From NCBI RefSeq assembly GCF_051020765.1, contig NW_027469102.1, positions 1,141,782-1,205,781 of the forward strand: a DNA stretch of 64,000 bases, in the 5' to 3' direction. How positions within the stretch are numbered: position 1 is the first letter of the stretch; the number at the start of each line of letters is the position of its first letter. The DNA is from Lasioglossum baleicum. Lineage: Eukaryota; Arthropoda; Insecta; Hymenoptera; Halictidae. The translations under genes and the position numbers were made by a program. Positions 1-7,414 of this stretch are shown piece by piece. The notes under the pieces are model-generated. The model was not told where the DNA came from. It did no database searches and was given only the letters and a program-made list of their open reading frames with translations.

Positions 1-5
1 CTGCG

Positions 6-15
6 GGATGCATCC
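6..15. other. GGATGCATCC palindrome, once per M-type monomer
   Basis: A perfect 10-bp palindrome containing ATGCAT (NsiI site). It is destroyed in the GGAAGC and GGACGC monomers. With CACGTG it gives two palindromes per 42 bp, so single strands could form dense small hairpins. No function is shown. Confidence 0.6.
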
Positions 16-20
16 TCTCG

Positions 21-26
21 CACGTG
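21..26. promoter_or_regulatory. CACGTG palindrome (E-box / G-box core), first of about 1,400
   Basis: Nearly every monomer contains CACGTG within GCACGTGT. The hexamer is the core bound by bHLH factors in animals and fungi (MYC/MAX, USF, Pho4 and Cbf1 types) and by bHLH and bZIP factors in plants (G-box). The surrounding CGCACGTGT is a 9-nt run of alternating pyrimidine and purine. Scattered copies are lost by point change, for example CGCATGTG near 1607 and CGCACATG near 3677. Function is not shown; what is seen is the density, about one per 42 bp. Confidence 0.5.
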
Positions 27-486
27 TTTTTACTCGACTAGCCTGCGGGAAGCATCCTCTTGCACGTGTTTTTACTCGACTAGCCTGCGGGATGCATCCT
101 CTCGCACGTGTTTTTACTCGACTAGCCTGCGGGAAGCATCCTCTCGCACGTGTTTTTACTCGACCAGCCTGCGGGAAGCATCCTCTCGCACGTGTTTTTA
201 CTCGACTAGTCTGCGGGATGCATCCTCTCGCACGTGTTTTTGCTCGACTATCCTGCGGGATGCATCCTCTCGCACGTGTTTTTGCTCGACTAGCCAGCGG
301 GATGCATCCTCTCGCACGTGTTTTTGCTCGACTAGCCTGCGGGATGCATCCTCTCGCACGTGTTTTTACTCGACTAGCCTGCGGGATGCATCCTCTCGCA
401 CGTGTTTTTGCTCGACTAGCCTGCGGGATGCATCCTCTCGCACGTGTTTTTGCTCGACTAGCCATGCGCATCCCAAAAAACCTGTG

Positions 487-510
487 CATGCGCATCCCAA
501 AAAACCTGCG
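487..510. repeat. Representative 24-bp unit
   Basis: The unit reads CATGCGCATCCC, then an A-rich tract (AAAAAA or ACAAAA), then CCTGCG. Within a cluster the A6 form usually comes first and the ACAAAA form last. The final unit is always cut after AAAAC, where the array rejoins a monomer at CTCGCACG or TTCGCACG. A last partial unit is 19 nt and replaces the first 16 nt of a monomer, so each cluster shifts length by a multiple of three (barring point indels). Read from CTGCG, the unit resembles the first part of the 42-bp monomer: CTGCG, then ATG, then CATCC are shared. I infer common origin. Confidence 0.93.
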
Positions 511-518
511 CATGCGCA
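507..518. promoter_or_regulatory. TGCGCATGCGCA palindrome (NRF1-type site), first perfect copy
   Basis: The join of two 24-bp units creates a perfect 12-bp palindrome that matches the NRF1 consensus (YGCGCAYGCGCR). One occurs at each internal junction of the clusters, about 165 in the window by my count. The first junction of class A reads TGTGCATGCGCA instead. The same bases form a 13-nt alternating pyrimidine-purine tract. NRF1 binding would apply only if the host is an animal, which I cannot tell. Confidence 0.45.
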
Positions 519-663
519 TCCCACAAAACCTGCGCATGCGCATCCCACAAAACTTCGCACGTGTTTTTACTCGACTAGCCTGCGGGATGCATCCTCTCGC
601 ACGTGTTTTTACTCGACTAGCCTGCGGGATGCATCCTCTCGCACGTGTTTTTGCTCGACTAGC

Positions 664-704
664 TGCGGGATGCATCCTCTCGCACGTGTGTTTACTCGAC
701 TAGC
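664..704. repeat. 41-bp monomer lacking the first C (CTAGCTGCGGG)
   Basis: The join CTAGCCTGCGGG has lost one C, and the same monomer carries CGTGTGTTTAC. It is followed by the CATCCTCCCGCACG monomer. The marker lies between B and C in every complete copy (for example near 8403, 14406, 18096, 26506, 30607, 34330, 37306, 46862, 49837, 54414 and 63625). It also occurs without a preceding B near 1156, 7893, 12127, 13896 and 17586. It shifts all reading frames by one at a fixed place in the HOR. Confidence 0.93.
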
Positions 705-1366
705 CTGCGGGATGCATCCTCCCGCACGTGTTTTTACTCGACTAGCCTGCGGGATGCATCCTCTCGCACGTGTTTTTGCTCGACTAGCCTGCGGGATGCA
801 TCCTCTCGCACGTGTTTTTGATCGACTAGCCTGCGGGATGCATCCTCTCGCACGTGTTTTTACTCGACTAGCCTGCGGGATGCATCCTCTCGCACGTGTT
901 TTTGCTCGACTAGCCTGCGGGATGCATCCTCTCGCACGTGTTTTTGCTCGACTAGCCATGCGCATCCCAAAAAACCTGTGCATGCGCATCCCAAAAAACC
1001 TGCGCATGCGCATCCCACAAAACCTGCGCATGCGCATCCCACAAAACTTCGCACGTGTTTTTACTCGACTAGCCTGCGGGATGCATCCTCTCGCACGTGT
1101 TTTTACTCGACTAGCCTGCGGGATGCATCCTCTCGCACGTGTTTTTGCTCGACTAGCTGCGGGATGCATCCTCTCGCACGTGTGTTTACTCGACTAGCCT
1201 GCGGGATGCATCCTCCCGCACGTGTTTTTACTCGACTAGCCTGCGGGATGCATCCTCTCGCACGTGTTTTTGCTCGACTAGCCTGCGGGATGCATCCTCT
1301 CGCACGTGTTTTTGCTCGACTAGCCTGCGGGATGCATCCTCTCGCACGTGTTTTTGCTCGACTAGC

Positions 1367-1433
1367 CATGCGCATCCCAAAAAACCTGCGCATGCGCATC
1401 CCACAAAACCTGCGCATGCGCATCCCACAAAAC
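1367..1433. repeat. Class D cluster (three units, CC exit)
   Basis: One A6 unit followed by two ACAAAA units, leaving through AAAACCTCGCACG. Further copies start at 8978, 14982, 18672, 23051, 27082, 31183, 34906, 37881, 44098, 47438, 50414, 54990 and 61032. Similar three-unit clusters at 41733 and 58668 sit between the two class I clusters. The copy at 61032 lacks one C in its first unit (CATCCAAAAAA), making that unit 23 bp. In the canonical HOR, D follows C by exactly 363 bp. Confidence 0.95.
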
Positions 1434-1921
1434 CTCGCACGTGTTTTTACTCGACTAGCCTGCGGGATGCATCCTCTCGCACGTGTTTTTACTCGACTAG
1501 CCTGCGGGATGCATCTTCTCGCACGTGTTTTTACTCGACCAGCCTGCGGGAAGCATCCTCTCGCACGTGTTTTTACTCGACTAGTCTGCGGGATGCATCC
1601 TCTCGCATGTGTTTTTGCTCGACTAGCCTGCGGGATGCATCCTCTCGCACGTGTTTTTGCTCGACTAGCCTGCGGGATGCATCCTCTCGCACGTGTATTT
1701 GCTTGACTAGCCTGCGGGATGCATCCTCACGCACGTGTTTGTGCTCGACTAGCCTGCGGGATGCATCCTCTCGCACGTGTTTTTGCTCGACTAGCCTGCG
1801 GGATGCATCCTCTCGCACGTGTTTTTGCTCGACTAGCCTGCGGGATGCATCCTCTCGCACGTGTTTTTACTCGACTAGCCTGCGGGATGCATCCTGTCGC
1901 ACGTGTTTTTACTCGACTAGC

Positions 1922-1964
1922 CATGGGCATCCCAAAAAACCTGCGCATGCGCATCCCACAAAAC
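1922..1964. repeat. Class E cluster (CATGGG variant)
   Basis: The first unit starts CATGGGCATCCC, which creates CCATGG. The monomer just before it carries CATCCTGTCGCACG and is a-type, unlike the g-type monomers that precede most clusters. This first copy has two units. All others have three and start at 9575, 15579, 19269, 23648, 27595, 31905, 35544, 38520, 44737, 48077, 50927 and 55503. A monomer with CTCGCCCGTG follows about 100 bp downstream in the three-unit copies. Confidence 0.95.
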
Positions 1965-2998
1965 CTCGCACGTGTTTTTACTCGACTAGCCTGCGGGATG
2001 CATCCTCTCGCACGTGTTTTTACTCGACTAGCCTGCGGGATGCATCCTCTCGCACGTGTTTTTACTCGACTAGCCTGCGGGAAGCATCCTCTTGCACGTG
2101 TTTTTACTCTACTAGCCTGCGGGATGCATCCTCTCGCATGTGTTTTTACTCGACTAGCCTGCGGGAAGCATCCTCTCGCACGTGTTTTTACTCGACTAGC
2201 CTGCGGGAAGCATCCTCTTGCACGTGTTTTTACTCGACTAGCCTGCGCGATGCATCCTCTCGCACGTGTTTTTACTCGACTAGCCTGCGGGAAGCATCCT
2301 CTCGCACGTGTTTTTACTCGACTAGCCTGCGGGAAGCATCCTCTCGCACGTGTTTTTACTCGACTAGTCTGCGGGATGCATCCTCTCGCACGTGTTTTTG
2401 CTCGACTAGCCTGCGGGATGCATCCTCCCGCACGTGTTTTTGCTCGACTAGCCTTCGGGATGCATCCTCTCGCACGTGTTTTTGCTCGACTAGCCTGCGG
2501 GATGCATCCTCTCGCACGTGTTTTTGCTCGACTAGCCTGCGGGATGCATCCTTTCGCACGTGTTTTTGCTCGACTAGCCTGCGGGATGCATCCTCTCGCA
2601 CGTGTTTTTGCTCGACTAGCCTGCGGGACGCATCCTCTCGCACGTGTTTTTACTCGACTAGCCTGCGGGATGCATCCTCTCGCACGTGTTTTTACTCGAC
2701 TAGCCTGCGGGAAGCATCCTCTTGCACGTGTTTTTACTCGACTAGCCTGCGGGATGCATCCTCTCGCACGTGTTTTTACTCGACTAGCCTGCGGGAAGCA
2801 TCCTCTCGCACGTGTTTTTACTCGACTAGTCTGCGGGAAGCATCCTCTCGCACGTGTTTTTACTCGACTAGTCTGCGGGATGCATCCTCTCGCACGTGTT
2901 TTTGCTCGACTAGCCTGCGGGATGCATCCTCTCGCACGTGTTTTTGCTCGACTAGCCTGCGGGATGCATCCTCTCGCACGTGTTTTTGCTCGACTAGC

Positions 2999-3041
2999 CA
3001 TGCGCATCCCAAAACACCTGCGCATGCGCATCCCACAAAAC
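2999..3041. repeat. Class G clusters (plain two-unit clusters)
   Basis: Two units with CC exit. The copy here has the private variant CCCAAAACACC. Others start at 10634, 16638 and 20328 (all three share AAAAAATCTGCG) and at 25539, 25860, 39537, 46090, 51944 and 56520. After most G clusters the second monomer carries the XhoI-type palindrome TACTCGAGTA followed by GGCTGCGGG. In long HORs, G lies 1,017 or 1,059 bp after E. At 46090 the spacing is 1,353 bp, which is 1,017 plus eight monomers. Confidence 0.93.
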
Positions 3042-3097
3042 CTCGCATGTGTTTTTACTCGACTAGCCTGCGGGATGCATCCTCTCGCACGTGTTTT

Positions 3098-3107
3098 TAC
3101 TCGAGTA
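3098..3107. other. TACTCGAGTA palindrome in position-specific monomers
   Basis: A C-to-G change in ACTCGAC turns the end of the monomer into a 10-bp palindrome with an XhoI site. It occurs as the second a-type monomer after class C, G and I clusters (for example 10733-10742) and once without a cluster near 21714. It is a lineage marker of that arm of the HOR. No function is shown. Confidence 0.7.
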
Positions 3108-3823
3108 GCCTGCGGGATGCATCCTCTCGCACGTGTTTTTACTCGACTAGCCTGCGGGATGCATCCTCTCGCACGTATTTTTGCTCGACTAGCCTGCGGG
3201 ATGCATCCTCTCGCACGTGTTTTTGCTCGACTAGCCTGCGGGATGCATCCTCTCGCACGTGTTTTTGCTCGACTAGCCTGCGGGACGCATCCTCTCGCAC
3301 GTGTTTTTACTCGACTAGCCTGCGGGAAGCATCCTCTCGCACGTGTTTTTACTCGACTAGTCTGCGGGATGCATCCTCTCGCACGTGTTTTTGCTCGACT
3401 AGCCTGCGGGATGCATCCTCTCGCACGTGTTTTTGCTCGACTAGCCTGCGGGATGCATCCTCTCGCACGTGTATTTGCTCGACTAGCCTGCGGGATGCAT
3501 CCTCTCGCACGTGTTTGTGCTCGACTAGCCTGCGGGATGCATCCTCTCGCACGTGTTTTTACTTGACTAGCCTGCGGGATGCATCCTCTCGCACGTGTTT
3601 TTGCTCGACTAGCCTGCGGGATGCATCCTCTCGCACGTGTTTTTGCTCGACTAGCCTGCGGGATGCATCCTCTCGCACATGTTTTTACTCGACTAGCCTG
3701 CGGGATGCATCCTCTCGCACGTGTTTTTGCTCGACTAGCCTGCGGGATGCATCCTCTCGCACGTGTTTTTGATCGACTAGCCTGCGGGATGCATCCTCTC
3801 GCACGTGTTTTTGCTCGACTAGC

Positions 3824-3890
3824 CATGCGCGTCCCAAAAAACCTGCGCATGCGCATCCCAAAAAACCTGCGCATGCGCATCCCACAAAAC
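3824..3890. repeat. Class F cluster (CATGCGCGTCCC variant)
   Basis: The first unit has CGCGTCCC in place of CGCATCCC. This copy and the one at 4831 have three units. Two-unit copies start at 24916, 26013, 29450, 33173, 36812, 43029, 49345, 53921, 59964 and 63173. F is the best anchor of the HOR in the right two thirds of the window. B follows it by 320 bp in nine of the ten two-unit cases and by 278 bp (one monomer fewer) at 63173. No F occurs between 4.9 and 24.9 kb. Confidence 0.95.
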
Positions 3891-4369
3891 CTCGCACGTG
3901 TTTTTACTCGACTAGCCTGCGGGATGCATCCTCTCGCACGTGTTTTTACTCGACTAGCCTGCGGGATGCATCCTCTCGCACGTGTTTTTACTCGACTAGC
4001 CTGCGGGATGCATCCTCTCGCACGTGTTTTTACTCGACTAGCCTGCGGGATGCATCCTCTCGCACGTGTTTTTGCTCGACTAGCCTGCGGGATGCATCCT
4101 CTCGCACGTGTTTTTGCTCGACTAGCCATGCGCATCCCAAAAAACCTGTGCATGCGCATCCCAAAAAACCTGCGCATGCGCATCCCACAAAACCTGCGCA
4201 TGCGCATCCCACAAAACTTCGCACGTGTTTTTACTCTACTAGCCTGCGGGATGCATCCTCTCGCACGTGTTTTTACTCGACTAGCCTGCGGGATGCATCC
4301 TCTCGCACGTGTTTTTGCTCGACTAGCCTGCGGGATGCATCCTCTCGCACGTGTTTGTGCTCGACTAGC

Positions 4370-4410
4370 CTGCGGGATGCATCCTCTCGCACGTGTTCTA
4401 CTTGACTAGC
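4370..4410. repeat. Y marker: 41-bp monomer with GTGTTCTACTTGAC
   Basis: One base is missing in the T-tract region, giving GTGTTCTACTTGAC. GTGTTC starts at 4393 here. Other copies have it at 6534, 7415, 13419, 22166, 24478, 28425, 29012, 32735, 36374, 41631, 42591, 48907, 58566, 59526 and 62735. The copy at 11650 reads GTGTTCCACTT. Nine of these 17 markers lie exactly 438 bp before a class F cluster, so Y and F travel together. The marker is followed by a TGTATTTGC monomer in every copy, and in most copies by a TGTTTGTGC monomer after that. Confidence 0.94.
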
Positions 4411-5133
4411 CTGCGGGATGCATCCTCTCGCACGTGTATTTGCTCGACTAGCCTGCGGGATGCATCCTCTCGCACGTGTTTGTGCTCGACTAGCCTGCGG
4501 GATGCATCCTCTCGCACGTGTTTTTACTTGACTAGCCTGCGGGATGCATCCTCTTGCACGTGTTTTTGCTCGACTAGCCTGCGGAATGCATCCTCTCGCA
4601 CGTGTTTTTGCTCGACTAGCCTGCGGGATGCATCCTCTCGCACGTGTTTTTACTCGACTAGCCTGCGGGATGCATCCTCTCGCACGTGTTTTTGCTCGAC
4701 TAGCCTGCGGGATGCATCCTCTCGCACGTGTTTTTGCTCGACTAGCCTGCGGGATGCATCCTCTCGCACGTGTTTTTGCTCGACTAGCCTGCGGGATGCA
4801 TCCTCTCGCACGTGTTTTTGCTCGACTAGCCATGCGCGTCCCAAAAAACCTGCGCATGCGCATCCCAAAAAACCTGCGCATGCGCATCCCACAAAACCTC
4901 GCACGTGTTTTTACTCGACTAGCCTGCGGGATGCATCCTCTCGCACGTGTTTTTACTCGACTAGCCTGCGGGATGCATCCTCTCACACGTGTTTTTACTC
5001 GACTAGCCTGCGGGAAGCATCCTCTTGCACGTGTTTTTACTCGACTAGCCTGCGGGATGCATCCTCTCGCACGTGTTTTTGCTCGACTAGCCAGCGGGAT
5101 GCATCCTCTCGCACGTGTTTTTGCTCGACTAGC

Positions 5134-5174
5134 CTGCGGGTGCATCCTCTCGCACGTGTTTTTGCTCGACTAGC
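5134..5174. repeat. 41-bp monomer with GCGGGTGCATCC
   Basis: One A is missing from GGGATGCATCC. The monomer is always the last one before a class B cluster and is preceded by a CTAGCCAGCGGG monomer. Its one-base loss is a second fixed frame break in the HOR. Confidence 0.93.
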
Positions 5175-5241
5175 CATGCGCATCCCAAAAAACCTGCGCA
5201 TGCGCATCCCACAAAACCTGCGCATGCGCATCCCACAAAAC
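5175..5241. repeat. Class B cluster (three units, TT exit)
   Basis: One A6 unit and two ACAAAA units, exiting through AAAACTTCGCACG. It is always preceded by the short monomer with GCGGGTGCATCC and by a monomer with CTAGCCAGCGGG. A monomer with CGCACGAG in place of CGCACGTG follows in most copies. Other starts: 8229, 12464, 14233, 17923, 25236, 26333, 29770, 30434, 33493, 34157, 37132, 43349, 46689, 49665, 54241, 60284, 61417 and 63451. At 19 copies this is the most frequent class. Confidence 0.95.
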
Positions 5242-5560
5242 TTCGCACGTGTTTTTACTCGACTAGCCTGCGGGATGCATCCTCTCGCACGAGTTTTTAC
5301 TCGACTAGCCTGCGAGATGCATCCTCTCGCACGTGTTTTTGCTCGACTAGCTGCGGGATGCATCCTCTCGCACGTGTGTTTACTCGACTAGCCTGCGGGA
5401 TGCATCCTCCCGCACGTGTTTTTACTCGACTAGCCTGCGGGATGCATCCTCTCGCACGTGTTTTTGCTCGACTAGCCTGCGGGATGCATCCTCTCGCACG
5501 TGTTTTTGCTCGACTAGCCTGCGGGATGCATCCTCTCGCACGTGTTTTTGCTCGACTAGC

Positions 5561-5602
5561 CATGCGCATCCCAAAAACCTGCGCATGCGCATCCCACAAA
5601 AC
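5561..5602. repeat. Class C cluster (two units, after the CCCGCACG module)
   Basis: Two units with CC exit, preceded by a monomer with CATCCTCCCGCACG and three g-type monomers in intact copies. The first unit here is 23 bp because one A is missing. Other starts: 8615, 14619, 18309, 22688, 26719, 30156, 30820, 33879, 34543, 37518, 43735, 47075, 50051, 54627, 60669, 61803 and 63837. B-to-C distance is 386 bp everywhere except 385 bp at 60284-60669, where a monomer near 60654 lost one T. When D follows, a monomer with TACTCGAGTA and then one with GCATTCTCTCG lie between. Confidence 0.95.
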
Positions 5603-7414
5603 CTCGCACGTGTTTTTACTCGACTAGCCTGCGGGATGCATCCTCTCGCACGTGTTTTTACTCGAGTAGCCTGCGGGATGCATCCTCTCGCACGTGTTTT
5701 TACTCGACTAGCCTGCGGGATGCATCCTCTCGCACGTGTTTTTGCTCGACTAGCCTGCGGGATGCATCCTCTCGCACGTGTTTTTGCTCGACTAGCCTGC
5801 GGGATGCATCCTCTCGCACGTGTTTTTGCTCGACTAGCCTGCGGGACGCATCCTCTCGCACGTGTTTTTACTCGACTAGCCTGCGGGAAGCATCCTCTCG
5901 CACGTGTTTTTACTCGACTAGTCTGCGGGATGCATCCTCTCGCACGTGTTTTTGCTCGACTAGCCTGCGGGATGCATCCTCTCGCACGTGTTTTTGCTCG
6001 ACTAGCCTGCGGGATGCATCCTCTCGCACGTGTATTTGCTCGACTAGCCTGCGGGATGCATCCTCTCGCACGTGTTTGTGCTCTACTAGCCTGCGGGATG
6101 CATCCTCTCGCACGTGTTTTTACTCGACTAGCCTGCGGGATGCATCCTCTCGCACGTGTTTTTGCTCGACTAGCCTGCGGGATGCATCCTCTCGCACGTG
6201 TTTGTGCTCGACTAGCCTGCGGGATGCATCCTCTCGCACGTGTTTTTGCTCGACTAGCCTGCGGGATGCATCCTCTCGCACGTGTTTTTGCTCGACTAGC
6301 CTGCGGGATGCATCCTCTCGCACGTGTATTTGCTCGACTAGCCTGCGGGATGCATCCTCTCGCACGTGTTTGTGCTCTACTAGCCTGCGGGATGCATCCT
6401 CTCGCACGTGTTTTTACTCGACTAGCCTGCGGGATGCATCCTCTCGCACGTGTTTTTGCTCGACTAGCCTGCGGGATGCATCCTCTCGCACGTGTTTGTG
6501 CTCGACTAGCCTGCGGGATGCATCCTCTCGCACGTGTTCTACTTGACTAGCCTGCGGGATGCATCCTCTCGCACGTGTATTTGCTCGACTAGCCTGCGGG
6601 ATGCATCCTCTCGCACGTGTTTGTGCTCGACTAGCCTGCGGGATGCATCCTCTCGCACGTGTTTTTACTTGACTAGCCTGCGGGATGCATCCTCTTGCAC
6701 GTGTTTTTGCTCGACTAGCCTGCGGGATGCATCCTCTCGCACGTGTTTTTGCTCGACTAGCCTGCGGGATGCATCCTCTCGCACGTGTTTTTACTCGACT
6801 AGCCTGCGGGATGCATCCTCTCGCACGTGTTTTTGCTCGACTAGCCTGCGGGATGCATCCTCTCGCACGTGTTTTTGCTCGACTAGCCTGCGGGACGCAT
6901 CCTCTCGCACGTGTTTTTACTCGACTAGCCTGCGGGATGCATCCTCTCGCACGTGTTTTTGCTCGACTAGCCTGCGGGATGCATCCTCTCGCACGTGTTT
7001 TTGCTCGACTAGCCTGCGGGATGCATCCTCTCGCACGTGTTTTTGCTCGACTAGCCTGCGGGACGCATCCTCTCGCACGTGTTTTTACTCGACTAGCCTG
7101 CGGGAAGCATCCTCTCGCACGTGTTTTTACTCGACTAGTCTGCGGGATGCATCCTCTCGCACGTGTTTTTGCTCGACTAGCCTGCGGGATGCATCCTCTC
7201 GCACGTGTATTTGCTCGACTAGCCTGCGGGATGCATCCTCTCGCACGTGTTTGTGCTCTACTAGCCTGCGGGATGCATCCTCTCGCACGTGTTTTTACTC
7301 GACTAGCCTGCGGGATGCATCCTCTCGCACGTGTTTTTGCTCGACTAGCCTGCGGGATGCATCCTCTCGCACGTGTTTGTGCTCGACTAGCCTGCGGGAT
7401 GCATCCTCTCGCAC

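Larger units (their letters stand above)
1..42. repeat. Representative 42-bp monomer and its variants
   Basis: The first full monomer shows the layout: CTGCGGG at 1-7, a 10-bp palindrome GGATGCATCC at 6-15, CTCTCG, the hexamer CACGTG at 21-26, a T5 tract at 27-31, then ACTCGACTAGC. Frequent variants are: ACTCG or GCTCG after the T-tract (here 'a-type' and 'g-type'); GGATGC, GGAAGC or GGACGC; CTCGCACG or CTTGCACG; CTAGCC or CTAGTC; TGTATTTGC; TGTTTGTGC; and CTTGAC for CTCGAC. Variants recur in fixed orders rather than at random, which makes higher-order copies traceable. There are four CpG per monomer, an observed/expected ratio of about 1.3. Confidence 0.97.
463..553. repeat. Class A cluster (four 24-bp units, CTGTG variant)
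   Basis: Four units: two with A6, two with ACAAAA. The first ends CTGTG instead of CTGCG, and the cluster exits through AAAACTTCGCACG. Other copies start at 957 and 4127. This class is confined to the first 4.3 kb, so it marks the irregular left part of the window. Confidence 0.95.
1..4392. repeat. Irregular left segment
   Basis: Cluster order is A (463), A (957), D (1367), E (1922), G (2999), F (3824), A (4127), which does not follow the canonical HOR. A stretch of about 0.5 kb around the first class A cluster is repeated at an offset of 494 bp (ten monomers, one of them 41 bp, plus a four-unit cluster). A long run of mixed GGAAGC and GGATGC monomers fills 2.0-2.9 kb. Private single-base variants appear more common here than further right. 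That would fit a segment less recently homogenised, but I have not counted them. Confidence 0.85.
4393..7414. repeat. Y-F-B-C segment followed by a cluster-free monomer run
   Basis: Y (4393), F with three units (4831), B (5175) and C with a 23-bp unit (5561) follow the canonical order. F to B is 344 bp, which is 320 plus one 24-bp unit. From 5603 to 8228 there is no cluster at all: over 2.6 kb of monomers only, the longest such run in the window. Inside it a seven-monomer block is duplicated at an offset of 294 bp (the GTGCTCTAC monomers near 6080 and 6374). A second Y lies at 6534. Confidence 0.9.

Noticed and set aside
6..15. Transcription terminators or riboswitch-like hairpins from the palindromes
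   Set aside because: GGATGCATCC and CACGTG are self-complementary without a loop. In single-stranded form they give weak hairpins, and the following T5 tract is not next to a stable stem.
463..553. CRISPR array (regular repeats)
   Set aside because: There are no unique spacers. Repeats are directly adjacent and the intervening sequence is itself repeated.
8..703. A secreted or repeat-domain protein family with a 14-residue repeat
   Set aside because: No signal peptide, no conserved hydrophobic pattern independent of the DNA period, and no synonymous-change excess visible. Variants hit all codon positions, and the same DNA is equally open in three other frames.
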